Below, in pieces: positions 1 through 9,500 of a stretch of 64,000 nucleotides of DNA. The notes under the pieces are model-generated. The model worked only from the letters and a program-made list of their open reading frames with translations. It was not told the DNA's origin and searched no databases. The stretch lies in contig NZ_JADYVX010000034.1 in NCBI RefSeq assembly GCF_020194175.1, positions 1-64,000 on the forward strand. The letters are read 5' to 3'. Source of the stretch: Bradyrhizobium sp. BRP22 (lineage in GTDB: Bacteria > Pseudomonadota > Alphaproteobacteria > Rhizobiales > Xanthobacteraceae). Numbering within the stretch: position 1 is the first letter of the stretch; every line of letters starts with the position of its first letter. Both the position numbers and the translations under genes were made by a program.

Positions 1-1289
1 CACCCAAGCCGCCTGCGTTCGAAACCCTCAGCCTGCATGCCGGCCAGCGCCCCGATCCTGTCACGGGATCGCGCGCGGTGCCGATCTATCAGACGACCTC
101 TTACGTGTTCCAGGACGCCGATCATGCGGCGGCGCTGTTCAACCTTGAGCGCGCCGGCCACATCTATACGCGGATTTCCAATCCGACGACGGCGGTGCTG
201 GAGGAGCGGATCGCGGCGCTCGAAGGCGGCGTCGGCGCGATTTGCACGGCGAGCGGCATGGCGGCGATGCATCTGGCGATCGCGACGCTGCTCAACGCCG
301 GCGACCACATCGTCGCCTCCGCTTCGCTCTATGGCGGGACCATCAATCTCTTGGCGCATACGCTGCCGCGCTTCGGCATCACCACAACGTTTGTGAAGCC
401 GCGCGCGCTGGACGACTTCCGCGCCGCGATCAAGCCGAATACGCGGCTGGTGATCGCCGAGACCATCGGCAATCCCGGGCTCGAAGTGCTCGATATCCCC
501 GCGGTGGCGCAGATCGCACACGATGCGAAAATTCCGCTGTTGATCGACAACACCTTTGCGACGCCCTATCTCAGCCGCCCGATCGAGTTCGGCGCCGACA
601 TCGTCATGAACTCGGCGACCAAGTGGCTCGGTGGCCACGGCATTGCGATCGGCGGCGTCATCGTTGATGGCGGCGGCTTCGACTGGCATGCGTCGGGCAA
701 ATTCCCGCAGCTCACCGAACCCTATGCCGGTTATCACGGCATCGTCTTCGACGAGCAATTCGGCAAGGCCGCCTTCATCATGCGTGCGCGCACCGAGGGT
801 TTGCGCGATTTCGGCGCCTGCCTGTCGCCGACCAACGCGTTCCAGCTCCTGCAGGGCATCGAGACGCTCGGCGTGCGCATGGATCGCCACATGAGTAATA
901 CTTTGGCGGTGCTGGAATTCCTGACCGCGAACAAGGCGGTCGACTGGGTGCTGCATCCGGCGCTGGAAAATCATCCCGATTATGAGCTTGCGAAGAAGCT
1001 GCTGCCGCGCGGCGCCGGCTCGATCGTCAGCTTCGGCATCAAGGGCGGGCGCGCGGCGGGCAAGAAGTTCATCGAGTCTTTGAAGCTGATCAGCCACCTC
1101 GCCAATGTCGGCGATGCCAAGACGCTGGTGATCCATCCCGCCTCAACCACGCATCAGCAGATGGACGCCGACCAGCTCAAGGCTGCCGGCGTCGGCGAAG
1201 AGCTGGTGCGGCTGTCGGTCGGTATCGAGACGGCGCAAGATATCATCGACGATCTCGGCCAGGCGCTTCGCACATCGCAGAGGGTTTGA
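1..1289 (+). CDS. metY: O-acetylhomoserine aminocarboxypropyltransferase (sulfhydrylase), 5' end outside window
   Basis: PLP enzyme of the Cys/Met-metabolism family that joins O-acetylhomoserine with sulfide to give homocysteine in the cytoplasm. The reading frame is open from base 3 and already holds family sequence there (FETLSLHAGQRPDP followed by VPIYQTTSY), so the true start lies upstream and the GTG at 78 is internal. About 428 residues are visible, close to the usual 425-430, so only a few are missing. The PLP-binding lysine is in SATKWLGGHG (lysine codon at 621). RISNPT, ASGMAA and the C-terminal RLSVGIE are also family motifs. The MetY rather than MetB/MetZ call rests on overall length and the YHGIVFDE-type insertion. 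An alpha/beta hydrolase starts 3 bases after the stop, so the two are probably co-transcribed. Confidence 0.88.
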   Translation, partial: PKPPAFETLSLHAGQRPDPVTGSRAVPIYQTTSYVFQDADHAAALFNLERAGHIYTRISNPTTAVLEERIAALEGGVGAICTASGMAAMHLAIATLLNAGDHIVASASLYGGTINLLAHTLPRFGITTTFVKPRALDDFRAAIKPNTRLVIAETIGNPGLEVLDIPAVAQIAHDAKIPLLIDNTFATPYLSRPIEFGADIVMNSATKWLGGHGIAIGGVIVDGGGFDWHASGKFPQLTEPYAGYHGIVFDEQFGKAAFIMRARTEGLRDFGACLSPTNAFQLLQGIETLGVRMDRHMSNTLAVLEFLTANKAVDWVLHPALENHPDYELAKKLLPRGAGSIVSFGIKGGRAAGKKFIESLKLISHLANVGDAKTLVIHPASTTHQQMDADQLKAAGVGEELVRLSVGIETAQDIIDDLGQALRTSQRV

Positions 1290-1292
1290 GCC

Positions 1293-2075
1293 ATGCAGCT
1301 TTCGGTGAACGGGATTGAGACCTTCGTCGTGACCGGTGGAAAACCGTTCGATCCGTCGTTGCCTGCGGTCGTGATGATCCACGGCGCAGGCTTCGACAGC
1401 TCGACCTGGGCGCTGCACAGCCGCTGGTTCGCGCATCACGGTTTCTCGGTACTGGCGCCGGATCTGCCCGGCCATGGCCGCTCGTCCGGCAAGCCCTTGC
1501 CGACGATCGCCGAAATGGCGGATTGGACCGCGGCATTGTTGCAGGCGGCCGGCGCATCAAAGGCAAAGCTGATCGGCCATTCCATGGGCTCGCTGATCGC
1601 GATGGAAACCGCTGCGCGGCACCCGGAGAAGGTATCGGCACTGAGCCTGATCGGAACGGCGGCGACGATGACCGTGGGTCCCGATCTGTTGAAAGCAGCG
1701 GAGGCCAACGATCCCGCCGCGATCGACATGGTCTCGATCTGGGGCCTCGGCTTCAAGGCCGAGCTCGGCGGCTCGCTCGCGCCGGGCCTCTGGATGCACC
1801 AGGGCGCGCAGCGCGTGCTGCAGCGGACACGGCCGGGCGTGCTTTATAACGATCTCAACGCCTGCAATTCGTACCAGAACGCGCTCGCTGCGGCGGCAGC
1901 GCTCAAGGTGCCCGTGACCTTCATCCTCGGCGAACGCGACATGATGACGCCCGCGAAGGCGGGCAAGACGCTGGCAGCGGCGACGCCGAATGCCCGCACC
2001 GTGGTGCTGGCCGGCGCCGGCCACATGATGATGGTCGAGCAGCCCGACGAACTGCTAGCGGCGCTGCGGGACTGA
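1293..2075 (+). CDS. alpha/beta hydrolase
   Basis: 260-residue single-domain alpha/beta-hydrolase, cytoplasmic, with no signal peptide. The oxyanion HGAG motif is at residues 30-33, the nucleophile elbow GHSMG puts the serine at 97, the acid is Asp216 in GERDMM, and the histidine is His244 in GAGHMM, so the triad is complete. The ATG is 3 bases downstream of the preceding metY stop, which supports an operon. The substrate cannot be read from sequence. Coupling to metY suggests hydrolysis of an ester or thioester linked to sulfur amino acid metabolism, possibly O-acetylhomoserine-related, but that is inference only. Confidence 0.85.
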   Translation: MQLSVNGIETFVVTGGKPFDPSLPAVVMIHGAGFDSSTWALHSRWFAHHGFSVLAPDLPGHGRSSGKPLPTIAEMADWTAALLQAAGASKAKLIGHSMGSLIAMETAARHPEKVSALSLIGTAATMTVGPDLLKAAEANDPAAIDMVSIWGLGFKAELGGSLAPGLWMHQGAQRVLQRTRPGVLYNDLNACNSYQNALAAAAALKVPVTFILGERDMMTPAKAGKTLAAATPNARTVVLAGAGHMMMVEQPDELLAALRD

Positions 2076-2088
2076 GATCGGCGCGCTT

Positions 2089-2237
2089 CTTCCCTTCTCC
2101 CCTTGTGGGAGAAGGTGGCGCGAAGCGCCGGATGAGGGGTTCTCTCCATACGCTCCCGTGCTCGTGGAGAGCACCCCTCACCCAATTGAGTTCGCTGCCG
2201 GCAGCCGAGCTGCCCTCTCCCACAAGGGGCGAGGGCA
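2089..2237. repeat. REP-like palindrome, TCTCCC/GGGAGA family
   Basis: Inverted arms CTCCCCTTGTGGGAGAAGG (near 2097) and CCTCTCCCACAAGGGG (near 2214) surround smaller internal palindromes (GGCGCGAAGCGCC; GAGGGGT paired with ACCCCTC). The same architecture recurs at 3532-3652, and a short version is at 40923. It is an intergenic repeat family of the kind common in Bradyrhizobium relatives. Confidence 0.75.
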
Positions 2238-2310
2238 CATCAACTGGCAACTCCAGGACTGATGGTCGGGCAACGGGCTGCTGGCGATGCAGCAGCACTG
2301 ACATTGTACT

Positions 2311-2397
2311 CGTCATTGCCGGGCTTGACCCGGCAATCCATCGTTTCGCAAGAACTCTTTCCTTGATGGATGCGCGGGTCAAGCCCGGCAATGACGA
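2311..2397. repeat. palindromic intergenic repeat, CATTGCCGGGCTTGACCCGG family
   Basis: Left arm CGTCATTGCCGGGCTTGACC and right arm GGGTCAAGCCCGGCAATGACG are near-perfect inverted copies around an unpaired centre of about 27 bases. The GGGTCAAGCCCGG core is shared with the elements at 6391-6512 and 25609-25639. Confidence 0.7.
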
Positions 2398-2408
2398 ACT
2401 GAGGACGA

Positions 2409-3428
2409 CTACCTCGCCGGCCTCCGTTCGACGGGATGGATGTCGATCGCGCGCAGCCGGCCGAGGCGCAGCACGTCCATCGAGAGCCGGCGGTCGATGC
2501 GGTCGCGGTCGAGGGCGCGGATCAAATCGTCGACGCCGTTGATGTCGACGCCGTCGAGCCTGATCACGACATCGCCGGGCAGCAGCCCCGCCTTTGCGGC
2601 CGGGCTGTCCGGCTCGATCTGCGCGAGCAGCGCGCCCATCTTGTTCTCGACGCCGGCCAGCACCGCATGCCGCCGCGGGATCGGCGCGGTCTGGCCGGCG
2701 ACGCCGATGAAGGCGCGGCGGACATAGCCGTGGCGGATGATCTCGGACAGCACGAACTGCGCGGTGTTGCTCGCGACCGCAAAGCAGATGCCCTGCGCGC
2801 CGTTGATGATTGCGGTGTTGATGCCGATCACTTGCGAACTCGACGACACCAGCGGGCCGCCGGAATTGCCGGGGTTCAGCGCGGCATCGGTCTGGATCAC
2901 ATCCTCGATCGTGCGCCCGCTGACCGAGCGGATCGAGCGGCCCAGCGCCGACACCACGCCGGCCGTGACCGTCGATTCAAACCCGAGCGGATTGCCGATC
3001 GCGACCACGAGTTGGCCGCGCCTGAGTTGCTTGGAGTCGCCGAGCGAGGCGTAAGGCAGGTCGCGCGCGCCATCGGCCCGCAGCAACGCAAGGTCGGTGT
3101 CAGGATCGACGCCGAGCACATGGGCGTCGGTGACGAAGCCTTCGGTGTCGCGCAGACGGATCTCCTTCGACGATCCGACCACGTGGCTGTTGGTCAGCAC
3201 GAGGCCATCGGGCGAAATGACGATGCCGGAACCGAGCCCGCCGCGCTCACGGGCGTTGCGGACCTTCGGGCCGGTCTCGACGCGCACCACCGCGGGACCG
3301 ACGCGTTCGGTCACGTCGATCACGGCGTTGGAATAGGCATCGAGCAGCGCCCGGTCGTTGTCCGGAGCAGCTTCAGCCGTTCGCGGTGACAGCGCGTCAC
3401 CGGGGTTATCTGAGGTGAAATCCAACAT
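2409..3428 (-). CDS. S1C (Deg/HtrA-type) serine protease with one PDZ domain, no export signal
   Basis: Trypsin-like protease of 339 residues. The catalytic triad is visible: His82 in TNSHVV, Asp112 in DTDLALL, Ser189 in NPGNSGGP. One PDZ domain follows (about residues 240-335, GALLAQIEPDSPAAKAGLLPGD-type). I chose ATG 3428 because AAGGAAA lies 7-13 bases upstream. A longer reading from TTG 3449 lacks such a site. There is no signal peptide or N-terminal membrane segment, unlike DegP/DegQ/DegS, so the protein looks cytosolic. It sits alone, convergent with the hydrolase gene at 1293 and separated from the next minus-strand gene by a repeat. Confidence 0.88.
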   Translation of the reverse strand: MLDFTSDNPGDALSPRTAEAAPDNDRALLDAYSNAVIDVTERVGPAVVRVETGPKVRNARERGGLGSGIVISPDGLVLTNSHVVGSSKEIRLRDTEGFVTDAHVLGVDPDTDLALLRADGARDLPYASLGDSKQLRRGQLVVAIGNPLGFESTVTAGVVSALGRSIRSVSGRTIEDVIQTDAALNPGNSGGPLVSSSSQVIGINTAIINGAQGICFAVASNTAQFVLSEIIRHGYVRRAFIGVAGQTAPIPRRHAVLAGVENKMGALLAQIEPDSPAAKAGLLPGDVVIRLDGVDINGVDDLIRALDRDRIDRRLSMDVLRLGRLRAIDIHPVERRPAR

Positions 3429-3531
3429 GGTGAGGTTTCCTTCGGCCAACTGAAATGGGGGCCGGGTTCCTGCTGCGCAAGATGCCCGCTTCGGGCGCAG
3501 ACCTGCCCAAACGGCTAGGGCGCCGCTGGTT

Positions 3532-3652
3532 CACCTCTCCGGCTTGCGGGAGAGCTCGGCGCATAGCGCCGGGCGAGGGCTCTCTCCCCACGGATGGTCC
3601 CATCGTGGAGACACCCTCACCCTTAGCCCTCTCCCGCAAGCGGGAGAGGGAG
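3532..3652. repeat. REP-like palindrome, TCTCCC/GGGAGA family (second copy)
   Basis: Outer arms CTCTCCGGCTTGCGGGAGAG (near 3535) and CTCTCCCGCAAGCGGGAGAG (near 3629) enclose GGCGCATAGCGCC and GAGGGCTCTC...CACCCTC pairings, as in the element at 2089. It separates the protease gene from the GMC/subunit-3 pair upstream on the minus strand. Confidence 0.75.
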
Positions 3653-3691
3653 CACAGTTCGCTCGGGGACACGGCTCGATCCTATCGAACG

Positions 3692-4132
3692 TTAGGCGCG
3701 CCGTAGGTCGCCCCCGCGCGCCTTGACGGGATCAAGTAGTGACCAGTCGCCCTGCTCCAGCGTGTGGCCCTTCGGGAAGGGTGCGCGCAGTTCGTGACCG
3801 AGCGAGCGTAGCACGCGGTCGTCACGGTAGTAGCATTGCAGGATCACGCGCACGAGCGTCGCCGCGGCGACACCGCCGGTGGCGCGGAATTCCGTTGCGA
3901 CCTTCTCGCGCTGCGCCGGGTCGAGTTCGGCGAGCGGCCTGCCGGCGAGATGTGCGAGATGGTCGAGCGCGGCGCGTACCGGTTCGGTATCGCGGCCGAG
4001 CGTTGCTACGATATCGGCCTGGATGGCCCGATCGTCGGCGCCCGGCACTTTGTACTCGGCACTCTCGGGAATGATCATTGCCGCGATCGTTCTGAGATCG
4101 TCGCGCTGGACCTTGGTGAGCGTATCGGTCAT
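3692..4132 (-). CDS. gluconate 2-dehydrogenase subunit 3-like protein
   Basis: Small partner (146 residues from ATG 4132) of a flavoprotein dehydrogenase, matching the gluconate 2-dehydrogenase subunit 3 family by pattern: an early AAMIIPESAEYKVPGADD segment, then an alpha-helical body ending in PFPKGHTLEQGDWSLLDPVKARG. I chose ATG 4132 because it follows the GMC stop by 7 bases and has a GAGG site. Translation from 4159 would overlap the upstream gene. Typical family members carry a Tat signal, but none is visible here. It is encoded directly downstream of the GMC oxidoreductase and is presumably its structural or targeting subunit. Confidence 0.72.
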   Translation of the reverse strand: MTDTLTKVQRDDLRTIAAMIIPESAEYKVPGADDRAIQADIVATLGRDTEPVRAALDHLAHLAGRPLAELDPAQREKVATEFRATGGVAAATLVRVILQCYYRDDRVLRSLGHELRAPFPKGHTLEQGDWSLLDPVKARGGDLRRA

Positions 4133-4139
4133 CGGAGCC

Positions 4140-5738
4140 TCAATCGAACAGGTTGGCAAGCCGCTGTTTCATCTGATCAGCGATGTAGAGCGCAATCGCC
4201 TGGATGGTCGAGGTCGGGTTGACGCCGCCCGAGGTGACGAACACGCTGCCGTCGACGATGAACAGGTTCTTCACATCATGCGACCGGCCCCATTCGTTGA
4301 CCACGGAGCGCGCAGGGTCGGTGCCCATCCGCGCGGTGCCGAGCAGGTGCCAGCCGCCCCATGGGATCGGGCTATTGGTGCAGATATCGGTCGCGCCGGC
4401 GGCTTCGAGAATCTCGCGGCCGCGCGCCAGCCCATGCTCCATCATCTTCCGGCTGTTCTCGCTGATCGTGTAGTCGATCTTCGGGGCGGGAATGCCGTGG
4501 CTGTCCTTCAAGACGGGATCGAGCGTGACGCGATTGTGCTCCTCCGGGAGATCCTCGCAGATCGCAGAGACCGCGAGGCGGTGGCCGTTGAGCCGGCGAA
4601 AGACGCGGTGATGATCCGGTCCCCACGGCAGAACGCCCTTCTGCTCGCTCGCGACGGCCTCGAACACGGGCCCTGCGCCGCGGCCGAACTGAATGCCGTA
4701 ACCGCGAACGAAGCCGCGCGAGAGGTCGGTGTCGTAGAACTCCTTGCTCCACAGGCAGGTTGGCGGCGCGCGGTTGCTGTCGGTCGGCTCCTTCACGAAG
4801 CCGTAGATCTGTGCATAGGGATGAAACATCAGGTTCTTGCCGACCAGGCCGCTTGAATTGGCGAGCCCGTTCGGAAAGCGGCCGGAAACCGAGTTCAATA
4901 GCAGTCGCGGGGTGCCGACGCCGTTGCAGGCGATGATGACGACCTCGGCCGGCTGAAACTGCTCGACGCCATCCTTGTCGTAATAGACGACGCCGGAGGC
5001 CATGCCGTGCTCGTTGGTGAGAATCTCGCGGACACGGCAATGCGTCTTGATCTCGACGCCTGCGCGCATCGCGTGCGGCCAATAGGTGATGTCGGTGGAG
5101 GCTTTCGCGCCCTGCGCGCAGGCCGGCGTGCAATGGCCGAGATTGATGCAGCGCGCGCGGCCCTCATAGTCCATCGTCGCAACCGTGGTGTCCGACGGCC
5201 ACCAGTGCCAGCCGAGCTTGTTCATGGCCTTGCCGATCAATGGACCGGAGAGTCCGAGCGGCTGCGGCGGCATCGGCGGGTGCGTCAGTGGCGACAGCGG
5301 ATCGCCCGACAGGCCCGATACGCCCATCATCCGGTCGTTCTCTTCGAAGAACGGGGTGAGCGCATCGTAGTCGATCGGCCAGTCATCGGCGACGCCGTCG
5401 AGTGTCTTCACCCTGAAATCGGACGGATGCAGCCGCGGCCAATGCGCGGTGTACATCACGGTCGAGCCGCCGACGGCGTTGAAATTCACGACCTTGATCG
5501 GCGAGTTGTCGTCGTTGATGGGATAGTCCTCAGGGCGACCGCGGACGTTCGGGCTGGTCGACCAGTCGCCATAGAACTTGGCTTCCCAGTCCCGCCCGGT
5601 GCTTGGATATTCCGCCGGGTTCATCCAACCGCCCTGCTCCAGGCACAGGATGTGCATTTTCGTCTCGGCCAGCGACCATGCCACCGCCGCGCCGGAAGCG
5701 CCGGCGCCGATGATCAGGACGTCAACGGGATCGTTCAT
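4140..5738 (-). CDS. GMC-family FAD-dependent oxidoreductase
   Basis: 532-residue flavoprotein of the glucose-methanol-choline family that oxidises an alcohol or sugar hydroxyl. The N-terminal FAD-binding motif is LIIGAGASGAA (residues 8-18), and AVGGST follows near residue 90. The C-terminal catalytic region holds GGWHLLGTARMG (His464) and TSGGVNPTSTIQ (Asn507), the usual GMC His/Asn pair. The pattern is closest to the membrane-linked gluconate or 2-ketogluconate dehydrogenase large subunits, which agrees with the subunit-3-like gene 7 bases downstream. No cytochrome c subunit gene follows, so the electron acceptor is unknown. No Tat or Sec signal is visible at the N-terminus. Confidence 0.85.
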   Translation of the reverse strand: MNDPVDVLIIGAGASGAAVAWSLAETKMHILCLEQGGWMNPAEYPSTGRDWEAKFYGDWSTSPNVRGRPEDYPINDDNSPIKVVNFNAVGGSTVMYTAHWPRLHPSDFRVKTLDGVADDWPIDYDALTPFFEENDRMMGVSGLSGDPLSPLTHPPMPPQPLGLSGPLIGKAMNKLGWHWWPSDTTVATMDYEGRARCINLGHCTPACAQGAKASTDITYWPHAMRAGVEIKTHCRVREILTNEHGMASGVVYYDKDGVEQFQPAEVVIIACNGVGTPRLLLNSVSGRFPNGLANSSGLVGKNLMFHPYAQIYGFVKEPTDSNRAPPTCLWSKEFYDTDLSRGFVRGYGIQFGRGAGPVFEAVASEQKGVLPWGPDHHRVFRRLNGHRLAVSAICEDLPEEHNRVTLDPVLKDSHGIPAPKIDYTISENSRKMMEHGLARGREILEAAGATDICTNSPIPWGGWHLLGTARMGTDPARSVVNEWGRSHDVKNLFIVDGSVFVTSGGVNPTSTIQAIALYIADQMKQRLANLFD

Positions 5739-5764
5739 TGGGGTTTCCCCTGGAATTAATTGTC

Positions 5765-5843
5765 CGTCATTGCGAGCGACGCGAAGCGATCCACGCCTCA
5801 GCGGGCCGAGAGATGGATTGCTTCGCTACGGTCGCAATGACGG
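5765..5843. repeat. palindromic repeat, CATTGCGAGCGA family (copy 1)
   Basis: CGTCATTGCGAGCGACGCGA at the left and GTCGCAATGACGG at the right form imperfect inverted arms around GATGGATTGCTTCGC. It is the same family as 33152-33229 and 52426-52510. It lies in the gap upstream of the GMC gene. Confidence 0.75.
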
Positions 5844-5904
5844 TGCGTCGTTGGCTGGACGATAGGGGAAAACCGGCTGCGGAGTAAAGCGACGGCAGTG
5901 CATG

Positions 5905-6300
5905 TCAGGGCACGCGCGGCACGATCATCACGTCGAGCCCGCGGATTTCGTCTGGCGTCGCAGCACGCGTCATCGCGCCCGGCGCCTCCACCAGCACTTG
6001 CAGCCGCAGCCGCTTGTTGACCACGTTCCTCGACTGGACGGGGAAGGTCTCGGAACGGGTGTCGTTCGGACCTGGCACGCCGTAGGAAGTAATCGAACCA
6101 ATCACGTCGCCTTGCTCGGTCTTCACGACAAGGCGAGCCCCAAAGGGCAAAGGACCGGTGTCGACCTTGACCCGGACCGCCTCATTGGCGCCGGGATCGC
6201 GCGGCGCCAGCAGCTCGGTCATCTTCCGGCCCTGCGCCGAGGCCGGGCTCGCGCCGGCGAGGCTTGCGAGAAGGAGGGTAACGAAGAATCCGTGTCGCAT
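5905..6300 (-). CDS. small secreted protein of unknown function
   Basis: 131 residues from ATG 6300. The N-terminus (MRHGFFVTLLLASLAGASPASA) is a clean Sec signal peptide with a likely AxA cleavage near residue 22, so the mature protein of about 109 residues is periplasmic or exported. The mature part is rich in beta-type sequence (VRVKVDTGPLPFGARLVVKT) with no motif I recognise. A longer in-frame reading from 6468 runs through a palindromic repeat and would bury the signal peptide, so I rejected it. It stands alone between two repeats with no operon partner. Confidence 0.7.
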   Translation of the reverse strand: MRHGFFVTLLLASLAGASPASAQGRKMTELLAPRDPGANEAVRVKVDTGPLPFGARLVVKTEQGDVIGSITSYGVPGPNDTRSETFPVQSRNVVNKRLRLQVLVEAPGAMTRAATPDEIRGLDVMIVPRVP

Positions 6301-6390
6301 GGAGAGGCCTCGGCAGGATGACGCTGGTTCGGATTGCACACCGCATTTTAGGCGCGATGATGGTCGGGCATGATCTTTCGGCACGCACAA

Positions 6391-6512
6391 TCGTCGTCCC
6401 TGCGAACGCAGGGATAACCACAGGCAGGTGTTATGACGCGAGCAAGCGGTTGCAGCGAAGCACACCACAGCCGCCTGTGGTTATGGGTCCCGGGGGTCAA
6501 GCCCGGGACGAC
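6391..6512. repeat. palindromic repeat, GTCGTCCC/GGGACGAC family
   Basis: CGTCGTCCCTGCGAACGCAGGGATAACCACAGGC-like left half and GCCTGTGGTTATGGGTCCC...GGGACGACAG right half pair with each other. The GGGTCAAGCCCGGGACGAC end matches the shorter element at 25609. It lies between the small secreted protein and the carboxylase terminus. Confidence 0.7.
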
Positions 6513-6537
6513 AGCGGTATGAGGGGCGGCACTTCGC

Positions 6538-9500
6538 TTACCACGCGTCAACGCAAGGGCGCTTCCGGTGGGTACGCGGGGCGGGTTGCGGCACCGAACG
6601 CAGGCCCGACATGATCCAGTGGCGGGTTTGAGCGGGATCGATCACCTCGTCGATCTCCAGCACGGAAGCGATCGAGACCGCCTTGCCGTTGGCATAGAGC
6701 TCGGCGACCTTGGCCTGGTAATATTTTTCGCGCTCGGCCGGATCCTCGATCGCCTCCATCTCCTTGCGGAAGCCGAGCCGCACATAGCCTTCCAGGCCCA
6801 TGCCGCCGAACTCGCCGGTCGGCCACGCCACCGTGAAGAAGGACGCGTGAAAGCCGCCGCCGATCATGGATTGCGCCCCCAAGCCATAGCCCTTGCGCAG
6901 CACGATGCCAAACAAGGGCACGGTAAGGCTCGCGCCGGTGACGAACATGCGCGAGACGTGACGTACGATCGCGGTCTTCTCGGCCTCGGGCCCGACCATG
7001 AATCCGGGCGTGTCGCAAAGCGAGATGATCGGAATGTCGTGGGCGTCGCAAAGCTGCATGAAGCGCGCCGCCTTGTCGCCGGCCGGAGCATCGATCGCGC
7101 CGCCCAAATGTTTCGGGTTGTTGGCGATCAGGCCGAACGGCTTGCCTTCGATGCGGATGAAGGCGGTGATCATGCCAACCCCGAAATCCCTGCGGATTTC
7201 GAGCACCGAGCCTTCGTCGGCGAGCAGATCGATCACCTTGCGGATATCGTAGACGCGTAACCGGTTCTCCGGAATCGCGCGGCGGAGCAGCCGCTGGTCC
7301 GGCGCTTTCCAGTCGCTGACCGCGCCCTGGAAATAAGACAGATATTTTTGCGCGGCCGTGGTGGCCTCGGCTTCATCCTCCACCAAGATGTCGATGACGC
7401 CATTCGGCGCCTGGAACGACACCGGGCCGACTTCGGCCGGATGATAGACGCCGAGACCTCCGCCTTCGATCATCGCAGGCCCGCCCATGCCGATCGAGGC
7501 ATTCTTGGTGGCGATGATGACGTCGCAGCAGCCGAGCATCGCCGCGTTACCCGCAAAGCAATAGCCGGAGACCACACCGATCACGGGAACGAGGCCCGAG
7601 AGCCGCGCAAACTGCACGAAGGACGGACCATCGAGGCCGGTCATGCCGAGCCGATCGGTATCGCCAGGGCGCCCACCGCCGCCTTCGGCGTAGAACACCA
7701 GCGGCAACCGCCATTGCTCGGTCAGCGTGAGCATGCGGTCGATCTTCTTGTGGTTCATATGGCCCTGGGTGCCCGCGAGCACGGTGTAGTCGTAGGCGAT
7801 CACCATGCAGCGCGCACCGTCCGCGCCGAACTTGTCGGCGTTCACGGTGGCCAAGCCGGTGATCAGGCCGTCGGCCGGCGTGTTGCGGATCAGATCATCG
7901 AGCTTGCGCCGCCGTCGCTGGGCGGCGATCGCGAGCGCGCCGTATTCGATGAAGGAGCCATCGTCGACCAGGTGCGCGACGTTCTCGCGCGCGGTGCGCT
8001 GGTTGGTCTTGCGGCGACGCTCGACGGAAGCGGGGCGGTTCTCGTCCAGAGTGATCGCGTGCCGCGCGATCACCTCGGCAAGATCGGGACGGATATAATC
8101 GAGATCGATCTCCGCCTCCTCAGCGACATGATGGCCGTCGACCTCGGCTGGCTCGATGAACAGGATCGCCTCGCCATGCATCAAGGTGACGCCGACGCCG
8201 CCCGCGATCTTCGTCACCCTGCCGCCATGCGGCGCGGTGACGAGATGCTCCATCTTCATGGATTCAAGCACGGCGATCTGTTGGCTGGGGCGGACAAGAT
8301 CGCCCTCGGCGACATCGATCGCGACGATGGTGCCCTGCAGTGGTGCCTGGACCGCGACGGAGCCTTCGGGGCCGGCCTCGTCCATCGGTCCGGCGGGCGT
8401 AGCAGCACCGCCGTTCACCTCGACCAGCACCGGTTCATCGGCCTCCTTCGCCGCAGCGACCAGCGAGCCGGCATGCGCATCGATGAAACTGGTGGTGACG
8501 CGGTTGGCGGCAAAATCCGGATGCGCGAGGATCGCGCCAAGGAACGGGATATTGGTGGCGACGCCGGCGATGCGGAATTCACGCAAAGCGCGGAGCGCCT
8601 TCTGCACCACATCGACCCAGTTCGCGCTCGGCGAATGCACGATGACTTTGGCAAGCAGGGAATCGAAGGCGGCGCTGGTGTTGTAACCGGTGTAGCCGAA
8701 GGTATCGACGCGAACGCCGGGCCCGGACGGCAGGTCGAACACCGAAAGCGTCCCGCCGGTCGGCTTGGTCTCGCCGTTCTCGTTCATCACCTCCATGTTG
8801 ACGCGGAGCTGCACCGCGTAGCCGCGCGGTGATGGAATGGCAGCTTGCGCGAGGCCGAGCGAGGCCAGCGACGCGCCCGAGGCGACTGCGAGCTGCGCTT
8901 TCACGAGGTCGATGCCAAGCACCTCCTCGGGGACGGTATGCTCGACCTGCAATCGCGGATTGGCCTCGATGAAGGCAAAGGCGCCCTCGCCTTCACGGGC
9001 ATCGTCGTCGACAAGGAATTCGAAAGTGCCGAGATTGTCGTAGCGCGCCGCGGCGGCGAGCCTCCCTGCGGCTTCGATGATGCGCGAGCGCAGGGGGTCA
9101 CTTAACGAAGGACTCGGCGCCACCTCGATCAGTTTCTGGTTGCGCCGCTGGATCGTGCATTCGCGCTCCCACAAATGGCTGATCTGGCCAAAGCGGTCGC
9201 CGATGATCTGCACCTCGATATGACGTGCCTTACGGATCAGTCGCTCGACATAGACACCGTCATTGCCGAAGGCTGCTTTGGCCTCGGACTGGCAGCGCGC
9301 ATAGGCCTGTTCAAGCTTTGCGGCATCATCGACGATGCGCATGCCGCGTCCGCCGCCGCCGGCGATCGCCTTGACCATGACGGCGGCACTGGCCCCGAGC
9401 GAAGCGAAGAAGGCCTTGGCCTCTTCCAGGCTGGTCGGGCCACTGGTGCCTGATATGATCGGCACGCCGCAGCTTTTCGCCAGGGCCTTGGCTTTCGCCT

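Larger units (their letters stand above)
2076..2408. other. intergenic region with two palindromic repeats
   Basis: This 333-base stretch has no credible gene. It holds two unrelated inverted-repeat elements (2089-2237 and 2311-2397), described separately, between the convergent hydrolase and protease genes. Either element could stop transcription from both sides, but neither has the T-run of a classical intrinsic terminator. Confidence 0.7.

Noticed and set aside
2089..3652. A CRISPR-like repeat array
   Set aside because: The repeats are inverted palindromes in single copies at gene ends, not direct repeats with regular spacers.
6301..6468. N-terminal extension of the small secreted protein from an upstream start at 6468
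   Set aside because: The extra frame runs through a palindromic repeat and would hide a good signal peptide that starts at ATG 6300.
7348..8832. Long open frame (494 codons) on the plus strand
   Set aside because: It is antisense to the carboxylase gene, whose domains are unmistakable; long antisense frames are expected at this GC content.
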